Positions 1-10,610 of a stretch of DNA of 64,000 bases are shown piece by piece. The first letter of the stretch is position 1, and each line of letters opens with the position of its first letter. The position numbers and the translations under genes are program-made. Under the pieces are notes generated by a model. It saw only the letters and a program-made list of their open reading frames with translations, did not search any database and was not told where the DNA came from. Location of the stretch: assembly GCA_028335825.1 (NCBI GenBank), contig JAIOKI010000023.1:304490-368489 (forward strand). The letters are read 5' to 3'. Source of the DNA: Nosema muscidifuracis (Eukaryota; Microsporidia; Nosematidae).

Positions 1-3000
1 TGTAAGAACCACTCATTTTTATCTTTATCTTCACTAATAAATACTCTCTTTATATTTGGATATCCAGTAATCCTAAGATTTAATAATTTTTTATATTGTA
101 AATTGTAATATTCAACACCTCCATCTAAATGAGAAATACATCTCAATCTAATAACAAGATTTCTAGCATTCTCATCACTTGATATTATATGGAATTTTTT
201 AGGGAATGAATTTTCTATACAATTAATTATATCTTCAAGTTTAAGATTTCTACTCACTAATTTAGTTCTATCAATAATCAATCTTATAATATATTTAGGC
301 ATTCTACTAAAATCAAGATTATCATCTGGAAAATCAAAATATCCATGAACAAATTCTTTATCATCTTCTATAAGTGTATCTTCTACTACTGGATCATAAA
401 ATATTTCACTAAATTCACATATACTCTTTATATCACAATATTCTATTTCACTTTGAACTTTTTTAGACATCTCTAACGAATTATTAAAAGGTTCCTCTAA
501 ATAAATCTTCATACATGGTGTTTTAATATTTTTCGCAACATTTATAATTTCTTTTAATCTTGGTACTCCCATTGTAATCGTAGCAGAAACTCCCGCTAAA
601 TGAAAAGTGTTTAAAGTCATTTGTGTAGCAGGTTCTCCAACTGATTGAGCTGCTAATGTACCTACCATCTCATTAGGAGCTACCATAGATTTAATAATTT
701 TACTCCTTATTAAATTTATAATCCAATTAAAAGCTTCCATAGTCAATTTATATTCATTTAGTACTCTTTTTACAGATAAATTAAATTTTATCAAAATTTC
801 AACTAAAAGATTTTTGATTGGTAAATTAGAAATTAACTTATTAACTGTATCTATAATAAGATATGGTGATACATCACCTTTTTTACAATCATATTTATAA
901 ATAGCTGTATCTATAATTCTCTTAAAATTACATGGACTAGCAATATTTAGTTTTTCATATCTATTAACATTTTTATAAAGCCATTCGAATTCGTCATAAA
1001 GAACCTTTTGTAAATCTACATCAGATATCAAAAGTTTATAAATTTGATCTGTGACATTATCTCGTTTGATAGAAAATGCTTCATCTGTAAACATGTCAAC
1101 AAGATGAATTTCTTTAAAATTTTTTATCTTCATTTTTTGCATTTCTAAATATTTGGCATCAAAACCATCCTCACCATATTCATATTGATAGACAAATCCA
1201 TTAGCTCCTCTTACAGATCTATCAAGACCAACAGTAGCATCTTCCATAGCCTTAACTAATCTTCTTTGAATATATCCAGTTTCTGCTGTCTTAATAGCTG
1301 TATCTATTAAACCTTCTCTTCCACCCATTGCATGGAAGAAGAATTCTTCAGGAGAAAGACCTTTAACATAACTATTTTCTACGAAACCACGGCTTCTTCC
1401 AGAATAATCTTCTTTAGAAAAATGAGGAAGAGTTCTATAATTGAATCCAAATGGAATTCGTTTTCCTTCAACATTCTGCTGTCCTACACAAGCAGTTACT
1501 TGAGAAATATTAATAAAAGATCCTTTTGATCCTGCCAAAACCATTGTCTTCATATTATTACAAAAATTTAAACTTTTCTGTGTAGATGTACCAGAGACAT
1601 CCCTAGCTTTATTTAAAATATAATTAACTTGACTTTCAAAACTTTCTTTCATTGACATACCAGGCATTCTTTCTAAAATATTTTTTTGAGCTTTTTCAAT
1701 AATTTGATCTACTTGCTGTTTAGCACTTTCTATTGAATTTATAACATATACCATTGTATCCTGATCAGCTATAGCATCTCCTATTCCTATACTGAATGTA
1801 TTTATTTGAGCTATAAATTTATTGATTAATTTTTGTGTATCATCAAAAAAGCTTGTAATTCTATCTGGACCAAAATCATTAGCTATAATATGAATTAATC
1901 CTCCTTGAGTAGCTCCTGCTGATTTTTTATCAATAATTCCGGATAATAATTCACCATTTCTTATAATCACACTTGTATCTCCAATATTTTCTAGATCCTC
2001 CTCATTATGTTCGTTAGATACCCCATTATATACTATATTTGGTAAAATAAAACTTAAAATTTGTTTACCAGTCCATAATTTTTTAGGATAAAGAATAGCA
2101 GGTCTATCTAAAAGATTCATAAGAGATTTTTTACTATTTTCTTCTAAATTAGAATTTTCATATTTAGATAAATCTACTGAATATAATAAATGCATAGTTT
2201 CTCTTTTATCAAAGAATGAATCTCTTAATGTAAATAATCTTAATCCAGTTAATGTATCCTGTACAATTCCCATAACAGGTTTATTTGATTGAGGACTTAG
2301 AACTTGTTTAGATACTAAACATAATTCTTCCAACTCAGCTTTACTATTATAACTTTGTGGCATATGTAAATTCATTTCATCTCCATCAAAATCTGCATTA
2401 TAAGGAGAAGTACAACTCAAATTTAATCTAAAAGTTTTACCTTGCATAACTCTAGCAAAATGACCCATCATAGACATTTTATGTAAAGAAGGTTGACGAT
2501 TAAAAAGTACAACATCTCCATTTTCCATATGTCTTTCTACTATAAACCCTTCTTCTAATTTTATATCACCTCTATTAAATTTTAGATCTATACGTTGCCC
2601 ATCAGATCTTATTACATAATTTGCCCCAGGATATTCGTTAGGACCATTAGAAACTAAATTGGTCAATCTTTCTAAATTGTAAGGTGTAATAATTTCTGGA
2701 AAGGTATGAATTTTAGCAATTTCAACTGGAACTCCAACTTCTTCCAAGGAAATATTTGCATCAGGAGTAATTACAGATCTTGCACTAAAATCAACTCTTT
2801 TACCCATTAAATTTCCTCTAACTCGACCTTCTTTTCCTTTAAGCCTTGCAGATATAGACTTAAGGGGTCTACCACTTTTCTGAAGTGCTTGAGGTTGTCC
2901 ACTAATATCATTGTCAATCATAGTAGCTATATGAAATTGTAATAATTGTTCATAATCTCTTACTACATGACCAGGTGCTCCTTCTAATTCATATTTCTTA

Positions 3001-3740
3001 AGATAAGTATTAGCTTTTACAATATCTGCTAATTTATGTGTTAAATCATCTTCTGCTCTTAACATTCCTTCCATTACTATAGAAGGTCTTACTGCTGGTG
3101 GTGGAACAAGTAATACTGTCATAATAAGCCATTCTGGTTTACTATATTTTCCATCAAATCCTAAATATTCAGCATCTTCATCAGGAATTTTCTTTAATAT
3201 GTTATGTACTCTTTCACCATTAAGAACAACTTTTCCATCATTTTCTTCTTCACCTTTCATAAATGCAACCAGTCCCATTCCTTCTTTTTTGATAGCTGGC
3301 TGCTTATTTCCACAACCAGTAAAACCATTTTCACAAATTTCTCCTTCACAAACTGCTTTAGTTTTACAAGCATTCCAAACGAAATTCAAATCTTTTTTCA
3401 AAGATTTCTTATCAATTTTTATTTTTGAACAATAATAACAGACACATTCCAAAATCTTTTTGATCTTATTCATGTACCCAACATGAAACATAGGCTTAGT
3501 CAATTCAATATGTCCAAAATGCCCTGGACATGAAAAATTATCCCTTTCACATGATGAACATAAAAAAGATCTTTCTGTTGTTCCCATTTTTAAATCAATT
3601 AGACCACCCGATTTAGGAAATCCATTTTCCATGGTTTCTGGATGTATAACTTGTAATACACTAGTTTTACGTATTTCTTCTGGTGAAAATAAACCAAATT
3701 GAATTGATGTAATTCTTTTCTTAACAATTTCATCAAACAT
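1..3740 (-). CDS. RPB1: DNA-directed RNA polymerase II largest subunit RPB1 (3' end missing)
   Basis: This is the largest subunit of RNA polymerase II, which forms half of the active-site cleft in the nucleus. About 1246 codons are open from the ATG at 3740 to the left edge. Visible in order: the N-terminal clamp (FGLFSPEEIR, residues about 15-24), Cys/His zinc ligands (CSSCERDNFSCPGHFGH, about 61-77), the Mg-binding loop NADFDGDEMN (about 447) and the trigger-loop region with QSVGEPATQMTLNTFH (about 1030-1045). The FSPEEIR start and overall order fit RPB1 better than RPA1 or RPC1. The C-terminal heptad tail, which would confirm Pol II, lies outside the window. A CCCC motif lies four bases before the start. 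No intron is seen. Confidence 0.95.
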   Translation of the reverse strand, partial: MFDEIVKKRITSIQFGLFSPEEIRKTSVLQVIHPETMENGFPKSGGLIDLKMGTTERSFLCSSCERDNFSCPGHFGHIELTKPMFHVGYMNKIKKILECVCYYCSKIKIDKKSLKKDLNFVWNACKTKAVCEGEICENGFTGCGNKQPAIKKEGMGLVAFMKGEEENDGKVVLNGERVHNILKKIPDEDAEYLGFDGKYSKPEWLIMTVLLVPPPAVRPSIVMEGMLRAEDDLTHKLADIVKANTYLKKYELEGAPGHVVRDYEQLLQFHIATMIDNDISGQPQALQKSGRPLKSISARLKGKEGRVRGNLMGKRVDFSARSVITPDANISLEEVGVPVEIAKIHTFPEIITPYNLERLTNLVSNGPNEYPGANYVIRSDGQRIDLKFNRGDIKLEEGFIVERHMENGDVVLFNRQPSLHKMSMMGHFARVMQGKTFRLNLSCTSPYNADFDGDEMNLHMPQSYNSKAELEELCLVSKQVLSPQSNKPVMGIVQDTLTGLRLFTLRDSFFDKRETMHLLYSVDLSKYENSNLEENSKKSLMNLLDRPAILYPKKLWTGKQILSFILPNIVYNGVSNEHNEEDLENIGDTSVIIRNGELLSGIIDKKSAGATQGGLIHIIANDFGPDRITSFFDDTQKLINKFIAQINTFSIGIGDAIADQDTMVYVINSIESAKQQVDQIIEKAQKNILERMPGMSMKESFESQVNYILNKARDVSGTSTQKSLNFCNNMKTMVLAGSKGSFINISQVTACVGQQNVEGKRIPFGFNYRTLPHFSKEDYSGRSRGFVENSYVKGLSPEEFFFHAMGGREGLIDTAIKTAETGYIQRRLVKAMEDATVGLDRSVRGANGFVYQYEYGEDGFDAKYLEMQKMKIKNFKEIHLVDMFTDEAFSIKRDNVTDQIYKLLISDVDLQKVLYDEFEWLYKNVNRYEKLNIASPCNFKRIIDTAIYKYDCKKGDVSPYLIIDTVNKLISNLPIKNLLVEILIKFNLSVKRVLNEYKLTMEAFNWIINLIRSKIIKSMVAPNEMVGTLAAQSVGEPATQMTLNTFHLAGVSATITMGVPRLKEIINVAKNIKTPCMKIYLEEPFNNSLEMSKKVQSEIEYCDIKSICEFSEIFYDPVVEDTLIEDDKEFVHGYFDFPDDNLDFSRMPKYIIRLIIDRTKLVSRNLKLEDIINCIENSFPKKFHIISSDENARNLVIRLRCISHLDGGVEYYNLQYKKLLNLRITGYPNIKRVFISEDKDKNEWFL

Positions 3741-3812
3741 TTTTGGGGTAAATAAATATTAAATATTAAAAATAATTGAAAGATGTTTTTTTCATATATG
3801 ACTTATAAAAAT

Positions 3813-4568
3813 TTAGAATTTTTCTTTCATTTTTTTGTACCATCTACATTCTTCTATTTCTTTTATACTCCATCTTAATTCAAATTCAGGGTTAAGTATT
3901 CCCAAAAACATTGAATACAATTCATAATTATTTATAATTTTTTCTGAAAATATCACTGACGAATTTTTATTTCTTTTAGGAGGAGATCCACATACAAGTG
4001 TATATAAAACTATTCCTAAACACCAAATATCAGCTTTTTTACCATCATACTTTTCTAAATAAATAATTTCAGGGGGATAATAACATAAAGAACCTCTTGA
4101 ATCTTTAATTAATTCTCCTTTTTTAATTTCTTTTGAAAAACCAAAGTCACATAATTTTATATTAAAATTTGTATCTATAAGAATATTATCAGTCTTAATA
4201 TCACCATGTACTATATTAATCTCATGAAGATATTTAATTACATCTATAAGCTGTCTAAATATTTTAAATAAATTTCTTTCTGTAAATATTTCTTTATGTT
4301 GTATGTAATCTTCAAGGTTTAAATTATTAAAAAATTCCAGTCCAAGAATTATTTCTTGGTTGGTTAATATCTTTAACCAATATAATTTTATAATTAATGG
4401 GTGAGATAATTTTGAATGAATATATCCTTCAGTCAATGCATTAATCTTCTTTATGTGTTTAATTAGTATGGGTTTATTAATTATATTATCATAAGTAATA
4501 TATAATTTACCGTAAGATCCTTCAGCAAATAAAATATAATTTTGAAATAAGTTAGAAAATATTTTCAT
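3813..4568 (-). CDS. Ser/Thr protein kinase, minimal catalytic domain
   Basis: The 251 residues are almost only a kinase fold. The glycine-rich loop is EGSYGKLY (16-23), with the presumed ATP lysine in ILIKHIKK; the catalytic loop reads HGDIKTDNIL, followed by DFG and the APE-like PPE. The usual HRD arginine is glycine, so activation-loop phosphorylation may not control it in the ordinary way, although Asp, Lys and Asn are kept. It resembles CAMK/SNF1- or NIMA-type kinases, but no subfamily can be assigned. There are no extra domains. Its stop lies only 72 bp upstream of the RPB1 start. There is no CCC motif before this ATG, unlike most neighbours. Confidence 0.85.
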   Translation of the reverse strand: MKIFSNLFQNYILFAEGSYGKLYITYDNIINKPILIKHIKKINALTEGYIHSKLSHPLIIKLYWLKILTNQEIILGLEFFNNLNLEDYIQHKEIFTERNLFKIFRQLIDVIKYLHEINIVHGDIKTDNILIDTNFNIKLCDFGFSKEIKKGELIKDSRGSLCYYPPEIIYLEKYDGKKADIWCLGIVLYTLVCGSPPKRNKNSSVIFSEKIINNYELYSMFLGILNPEFELRWSIKEIEECRWYKKMKEKF

Positions 4569-4911
4569 ATTTTATGCAGTATTTTTTCTTTTTATAGTAT
4601 TCTGTTTCATGCATAAAAATAAATGAAACAAAATCAAAGACAATTTAATTTCATAAGTGAACTTTAAGAATAATTGTATTCATTAAAAGTTAATCGAAAT
4701 AATTTAAAAAATTTAGTAATATTTCAAGTGTATAAGTCAAAGAAAATGCTTAAGTCATAATATATCAATTAAATAAGTCAATAATATTTCAATAAAATAA
4801 GTCAGATCGAATTTAATAAGTCAAATCAACTGTATAAGTCATGATATATTAATAAAATAAATTGAATAAGTCAATAATATATCAATAAAATTAATAATAT
4901 TTCAATAAATT
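4569..4911. repeat. Spacer with clustered TAAGTCA motifs
   Basis: No gene is seen. Between about 4727 and 4885 the octamer (A/T)TAAGTCA recurs about seven times at irregular spacing, mixed with AATATTTCAATAAA-like segments. It lies between the kinase start and the gamma-COP stop, so it could be a kinase promoter element cluster or a degenerate tandem repeat. Confidence 0.5.
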
Positions 4912-7158
4912 TTAATCAAAATACTTAATCAATCTTTCTAATAAGTCTTCATCATCACACCATATCTCAATAGTACATCTACATATTTTTTCATACTCGA
5001 TATTACAATCAACATAACAGCTCACTCCTTCATAATCTCCACTAAGTATAATATTATTACAATTCTTAATATTATTCTGATTAATAATCTTAAGATTTAA
5101 AAGATCAAGAATCTTTTTACTTCCTCCTACTAAATCTAATTTAAGATTTAATTTAATTAACCTATTAAATGATCCCTTCTCTTTTTCTAAATTCATCATT
5201 AGATCAAATAATGTAATTTGATAAGGATTTAAAGACATAGATTCATTTTCTATTTCATTATAATCATCAACCATACATAATTCATAATCTAAATTTCCAT
5301 ATATCGTAATATCTGATTCTTTATCAATTTCACATTCCAATTTAATAAATTTAGATGGTAACAAATTACTAAATTCAAGTCTTTTGATTTCATCTTTTAT
5401 TTTAACACTTAATACTCCATTCTTTATTTCTATATCATCATGTTTATTCTCAATTTTATATTCCAAAATAATTTTACTTCCAGAAATCTTTTTAATTAAC
5501 TTTATTAAAATTTCATCATTTTCATTATTTAATATAATTTCTCTACATTCTTTAACTTGTTCAATTATTTCTTCTTCTTTATTTTCTTCTAAATTATATT
5601 TAGAAAAATAATTAAGAACTTTGTCTTGTAAATCTCCAAGAGAATTAAAATCAAATTCAATTTCTTCATTAGATATTTTATTTTTCAAATTATTTAGATA
5701 AAATGTATTGTAAATTTCATCATCACAATCTTGAAAAACTGCTTCATTTATGTATGTCTGACTTGATAAATCATAAATACATTGTAAAGCTGAAGTTTTT
5801 AATTTACTATCTTCAAGAATAAGCCTATTATAAATATGTAAAATATATTTCTTTAAATTCTTTGATTTACATATTTGTCTACTTAATATTCCTAATATTT
5901 CTGAACTTACTTCGTAATATTCACTATCTTCAAGATAATTAATATAAATATTAAGTATTTTATCTAAAAGACTTTCATCACATAAATTTGATTTGTTTTC
6001 AATAATATTCTTCAATAAATCTACTATATACAATTTAAATCCAATATTTCCTTTATCAAGAAAACAATTTCTTACAAAATCTATAAAAATATCTGCCCTT
6101 GATTTATTTTTAGTAGTTAAAATTAATAAAGCATTTAAACCAATCTTTTTATAATTATCATCCATTTCACTCATAAATTCAGGTAAATATTTTATAAGTC
6201 TATCTATTGTAGCTTCATTACCTGTTTTTAATAATGTACTTATAGCAAGCATAGATAAACTTTTACTACTATCTTGTAATAATTCTTCAATATCTTTATT
6301 TAATACTTCAACTTTCTTAGGAAATTTTAATGATAATTTTGATAAAATTTTTATACTAGCAAATTTCTCATAAAAATTTGTACTTTTTAAATAATTTCTT
6401 AGTCCTTGACAAATCATTGATATATATTGTATTGAATATTCTTCTTTCAATTCTGACATCTGTTTACATGCTTCAATAAAAACACAGCTATCACTTATTC
6501 TTACATTTAAGAAAGTTTTAAATAAATCAAATTTTTTATATTTAGTAGCTAATCTTACACTCATAATCCCTGCCTCATTTTTATAAATATTTGATCCATT
6601 ATCTTTATTATTTAAATTCATTAAAGCAAGAGAATGATATCCATGTATATCATCAGATATTTTAAAAGATCCAAATAAATCTTTAACTTTTAAATAATTC
6701 TTATTAACAAGATTGTATGAAACTAATACAGCTGAATTAATAAGATTTTCATTGTTAGAAACAAAAGCTTCTTTCAATATTTTACTAAAATCATGTAACA
6801 TCTCTTCAGGAATTATACAAAATAAACTTTTTAAAATTCTTGATTTATATTTGCTATCCATATAATCCTTAATAATAATATTAATTCCTATAAATCCTTG
6901 ATCAGTATATTTAGATATTTCTGTTACAGAACTGTACACTACATTCTTCAAATATTGCTCCTTACTTTGAAAAGCTTTTAATAAAAATATTAATACACTG
7001 TTTAAGGTATCTTGATCCATTCCTTTAGTATTTTGGAAGTAAAGAAATGAGTTGATGGATTTAATACAATTTCTTGTTATAAGAGGAGTACTATTGAATT
7101 GGTCAGAAATTTCTTGAAATATCATGTTTTGAGATTTTTTCGAGAAAAAGTTGTTCAT
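4912..7158 (-). CDS. SEC21: Coatomer subunit gamma (COPI coat)
   Basis: Gamma-COP is part of the COPI coat F-subcomplex, which returns vesicles from Golgi to ER. The 748 residues start with the family's N-terminal pattern (Phe-rich head, then helical repeats beginning TPLITRNCIKSINSFLYF) and an adaptin-like HEAT solenoid to about residue 540. An acidic linker leads to a beta-rich appendage (about 550-748) ending ERLIKYFD. It is shorter than the yeast protein of about 935 residues, as usual for microsporidia. A GGGGT on the + strand just after the ATG complement (CCCC upstream in gene sense) supports the start. Confidence 0.9.
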   Translation of the reverse strand: MNNFFSKKSQNMIFQEISDQFNSTPLITRNCIKSINSFLYFQNTKGMDQDTLNSVLIFLLKAFQSKEQYLKNVVYSSVTEISKYTDQGFIGINIIIKDYMDSKYKSRILKSLFCIIPEEMLHDFSKILKEAFVSNNENLINSAVLVSYNLVNKNYLKVKDLFGSFKISDDIHGYHSLALMNLNNKDNGSNIYKNEAGIMSVRLATKYKKFDLFKTFLNVRISDSCVFIEACKQMSELKEEYSIQYISMICQGLRNYLKSTNFYEKFASIKILSKLSLKFPKKVEVLNKDIEELLQDSSKSLSMLAISTLLKTGNEATIDRLIKYLPEFMSEMDDNYKKIGLNALLILTTKNKSRADIFIDFVRNCFLDKGNIGFKLYIVDLLKNIIENKSNLCDESLLDKILNIYINYLEDSEYYEVSSEILGILSRQICKSKNLKKYILHIYNRLILEDSKLKTSALQCIYDLSSQTYINEAVFQDCDDEIYNTFYLNNLKNKISNEEIEFDFNSLGDLQDKVLNYFSKYNLEENKEEEIIEQVKECREIILNNENDEILIKLIKKISGSKIILEYKIENKHDDIEIKNGVLSVKIKDEIKRLEFSNLLPSKFIKLECEIDKESDITIYGNLDYELCMVDDYNEIENESMSLNPYQITLFDLMMNLEKEKGSFNRLIKLNLKLDLVGGSKKILDLLNLKIINQNNIKNCNNIILSGDYEGVSCYVDCNIEYEKICRCTIEIWCDDEDLLERLIKYFD

Positions 7159-7478
7159 GCTGAGGGGTAAATAAATATTTTTATAACAAAAAAATATGAA
7201 ACTTATAAAAAAGAATTTCTAATCAAATCTTATAAGGAAGAATATTAATTTTAATAAGAAAGAATATTAATTTAAATAAGGAAGAAATTCTTATAAAATT
7301 AACCTGATTAGAAATTAAAAGGTTTTTTTATTAGATGTAATTGAAAAAAATATCTTTTTATTTAAAATTAACCTGATTGGAAATTAATTTTTTTGATTAA
7401 AAATTATAAGCTATATTTTAATTTATTAAAGACATCTCCTTATTAAAAATTATATTTTAATTTATTAAAGACATTTCC
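7159..7478. repeat. AT-rich spacer with short direct duplications
   Basis: No gene is seen. There are two copies of an AAATTAACCTGATTNGAAATTA segment (near 7300 and 7366), a repeated AAGAATATTAATTT block (about 7235-7290), and a duplicated TTAATTTATTAAAGACAT block (about 7417-7480) that reaches the stop of the following coiled-coil gene. Confidence 0.5.
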
Positions 7479-8276
7479 TTATTTATTAAACATAAAATAA
7501 AATAATACAAATCTTGGATCATTAATTCTTTTGTAGTATTTCTCAATATTTTCATCTCCAATTCCTTTTATACTATCAATTTTACCATCTTCTATTATAA
7601 TCTTAAGTTCATTTTTATCTTCTTTGGTAACACAAATAATTAATTTATTATTTTCAGATACAGTTGAAATTTTTATTCTAAAAATTCTTTCGACCATATT
7701 TTTCATTTTAGTGTAAAAATCGTAAAGATCTTCAACATATTTTTCATATTGAATAACTGAAAGTCGTCTTGTTCTGCTCATTAATTTATTTTTATGATTT
7801 TCTAATTCTTCAATTTTAAAATCTTTTTTGCATTCTAGTTCTTGTTTAAGTACACTAATTTTACTAAGAACATTTTCTATCTCTCCACATACAGATTTAT
7901 ATTTCGTATTCAAATTTTCATATTCTTGAACAAGAGTACTTTTTTTACTAAGTTCATTGTATTCGATATTTTTTTTAGAAAGAACTTCTTCTAAATTTTG
8001 TATTTTAAGTTTCTCATCATCTATTTCTTTACTAATATCTACTAGTTTTGATGATAATTCGAATATAGATTGATCACATTCTTTTCCTTTTTTTTTAATT
8101 TCAACTAATTTTTCTTTACTAGATTTTAATAACTCAGTACTATCGTTTATTTTATTGGTGTTCATATTATTTAAGAAATATAATTTTGATAATCTTTCTT
8201 GAATACCAAATTTGTAATTCTTAAAATAATCTTTGATATGGATCATATCATGTTCAATAGTCTCATATTCTTCCAT
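7479..8276 (-). CDS. Coiled-coil protein with small C-terminal globular domain, Spc25-like candidate
   Basis: Residues about 50-170 form an almost continuous coiled coil. A compact beta/alpha domain of about 85 residues follows, ending KRINDPRFVLFYFMF. This layout (coil then RWD-like tail with a final N-D-x-x-F-V helix) matches Spc24/Spc25-type kinetochore subunits of the Ndc80 complex. The match is by architecture and the last helix only, so the name is inference; other coiled-coil cytoskeletal proteins are possible. ACCC three bases before the ATG supports the start. It is transcribed divergently from the NIPA-like gene, 79 bp away. Confidence 0.6.
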   Translation of the reverse strand: MEEYETIEHDMIHIKDYFKNYKFGIQERLSKLYFLNNMNTNKINDSTELLKSSKEKLVEIKKKGKECDQSIFELSSKLVDISKEIDDEKLKIQNLEEVLSKKNIEYNELSKKSTLVQEYENLNTKYKSVCGEIENVLSKISVLKQELECKKDFKIEELENHKNKLMSRTRRLSVIQYEKYVEDLYDFYTKMKNMVERIFRIKISTVSENNKLIICVTKEDKNELKIIIEDGKIDSIKGIGDENIEKYYKRINDPRFVLFYFMFNK

Positions 8277-8355
8277 AAGGGTGGAAATCTTTTATTTTTT
8301 TTCTATATGATGATTGTTTGTTTAAATATTAAAATAAATTTCTATATAAATAAAT
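8277..8355. promoter_or_regulatory. Shared divergent promoter region
   Basis: A 79-bp spacer between divergent starts at 8276 (-) and 8356 (+). It has a GGGT right beside the minus-strand start (CCC in gene sense) but no CCC motif on the plus side, so the two genes probably use different initiation cues. Confidence 0.4.
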
Positions 8356-9726
8356 ATGCTGATTTTTTTTAATATACTGTCTTTGCTACAGAATCCTATA
8401 CCTTGTGTATCAGATAAAGATTGTTATATAAAAAGTCGACCAGATGTTCATACATCATATTGTGTGAACAACATTTGTTCAAAAATCTTACCACCTGGTG
8501 AACATTGCACGATGCCTCAGCAATGCGCGTCGTATTCATTTTATGGACCCATCGCTTGTTCGTCAAAATGTAAAGTAGAAAACGAATGTTTATTAACTAA
8601 ACTTATTGAATCGACATATTGTTGTTTACCTATACCAGAAAATAAGAGATGTAATCCAAATAGACCTTCTCATTTAAGTGGATGTGATATAAAACAGTCT
8701 TGTGTATTTTCTAATAATCATTATCTTTGTAGTTATACAACTACTAATAGATTATGGATAATTGGAGCTATACTTTCTGTTTTAGGAAATGTAATGATAA
8801 ATACTGGTGTTAATCTTCAAAAACTTTCTTATATAAATCCCACCTATAGATTTCGTAATATAAATTTTAGTACTTTTCATATGGGAATGGCAATTTATTT
8901 GTTAGGTAAATTGTCAGGGTACATGTCCTATATATTTGGTAATCAATCTTTATTAGCAGCTTTAAGTGCTTCAGGTTTAGTATCAAATTCGATATTGGCT
9001 CCTTTAATTAATGATGAAATCTTTACTTATAAAGATTTACTAGCTATTTTATTTGTTTTTAGTGGTACTACTTTTATATTAGTTAATACAAAAGTATCTC
9101 ATAAGTCTTATTCCTTGTGTGAAATGCTTAAGTTATATAGAAAACCATCTATTATAGCATATTTTCTTACTATTCTATTATTGATCGTTATTTTATATTG
9201 TTTTATTCGTTATGTCGAAACTAATTCCAGTTTTAATGAAGATAATTCTAGAATATTTCGTAGTGAGACTGTTTGGTTTGATGATGAATGTTTTGTTATG
9301 AAATATTGTATGGTACTTTTGTATATTTTTCTTAGTTCATTCATAGCATCTTTTACTACACTAAGTATAAAATCTTTAGCAGAAATTATTGATAAGACTT
9401 TTTCAGGTGAAAATCAGTTTATTTACTTCGTCACTTACATTTTTATAGTTGGACTTATTGTATGTACATTTGGTCAGATTTACTGGTTAAACAGAGGATT
9501 AAAAAGATATGATGCTCTTCTAGTAGTTCCAATTTTTCATATTACATGGACTATATTGAGTATAGTGACAGCAGGAATATATTTCCAAGAATTTGAACAT
9601 TATGATTGGATACAGTTTAGAAATTTCTTTATTGGATTGATTATTATATTTATAGGATCACTCTTTTTAAGTACAAGAATTATTAATAAGAATAGTTTGG
9701 AGAGTAAGGAAGAAAAAATAGATTAA
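8356..9726 (+). CDS. NIPA-family Mg2+ transporter with Cys-rich N-terminal ectodomain
   Basis: Residues about 133-445 are a multi-pass NIPA (DUF803) transporter. Signs are the first helix WIIGAILSVLGNVMINTGVNLQK, the LSASGLVSNSILAPLINDE segment, the LVNTK end of a helix, and YWLNRGLKRYDALLVVPIFH, with about nine membrane segments. Family members move Mg2+ or other divalent cations across the plasma or endosomal membrane. Unusually, a signal-like head is followed by about 120 residues with about 15 cysteines (C-x5-C, CC and CxxxC spacings), predicted to face outside or the lumen. Such a domain is not typical of NIPA proteins. No CCC motif precedes the ATG. Confidence 0.85.
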   Translation: MLIFFNILSLLQNPIPCVSDKDCYIKSRPDVHTSYCVNNICSKILPPGEHCTMPQQCASYSFYGPIACSSKCKVENECLLTKLIESTYCCLPIPENKRCNPNRPSHLSGCDIKQSCVFSNNHYLCSYTTTNRLWIIGAILSVLGNVMINTGVNLQKLSYINPTYRFRNINFSTFHMGMAIYLLGKLSGYMSYIFGNQSLLAALSASGLVSNSILAPLINDEIFTYKDLLAILFVFSGTTFILVNTKVSHKSYSLCEMLKLYRKPSIIAYFLTILLLIVILYCFIRYVETNSSFNEDNSRIFRSETVWFDDECFVMKYCMVLLYIFLSSFIASFTTLSIKSLAEIIDKTFSGENQFIYFVTYIFIVGLIVCTFGQIYWLNRGLKRYDALLVVPIFHITWTILSIVTAGIYFQEFEHYDWIQFRNFFIGLIIIFIGSLFLSTRIINKNSLESKEEKID

Positions 9727-10610
9727 AAATAAATTTAGTAGAATAAATTTTTATTGTAAGTGAAATACCTAATTTTTTATATAGATAAAAAATAAAGTAT
9801 TAATATTGTTCCTTCTATAAAATTAAGACTAATTTTTAATCATTTGTTAATACGTCATTATAAAAATAATTAAAATATATTTAATAACTAGCTATAGATT
9901 TTTTGAGGACAGGAATATACTTTAATTTTAGAGGTTAGAAAAATAATTATAATTTAATTTAAATGATCTAAAATATATATAATACTAGCTATAGATTTTT
10001 TGAGGTTAGGAATGTACTTTAATATTTAAGATTAGAAAAATAATTAAAATATATTTAATAATTAACTAAAGATTTTTTAATGATAGGAATATACTTTAAT
10101 TTTAGAGGTTAGAAAAATAAATAAATGTTAATTTCAAACTTCTTAAATAAAAGACTAGCTGAATCTTTTTTTTTCTAAAAACAGTAATGTATTTTTATTT
10201 TATGTATTAAAAATATTATGCAGACAAATAGATAGTTTATTAATGTATTATATGTCTCTTTATTATTTCAAATATAAATATAACATAATTATTTATTAAA
10301 GTTGTAGTATTTTCTACTAATCATCAAAAACTAACTTTTTGGGCAAAAAATATTTAATACCTGTCAAATATCTCATAGTCATAATTTATTATTATTAAAT
10401 TATAAAATAAAGAACTTTGTAGATTTATAACTTTTTAAATAAAAAATATAAAAACAAAAAAATTATAAATATCTACTCTAATAATTTTTATAATACCTTG
10501 ACATTAATAAGTCATGTATATTGAAATTAATTTAATAATTGATTCATAATTATAAATAATTTAGTTTATACGAAAATAATCAGATTAATAATTTTTTTAA
10601 CCCCTAGAAA
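9727..10610. repeat. Spacer with three-copy repeat
   Basis: About 9862-10120 holds three diverged copies (offsets about 97 and 77 bp) of a block containing CTAGCTATAGATTTTTTGAG and a later AGGAATATACTTTAATTTTAG. The rest is AT-rich sequence with no gene seen. CCCC at about 10601 is the initiation motif of the next gene. Confidence 0.6.
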
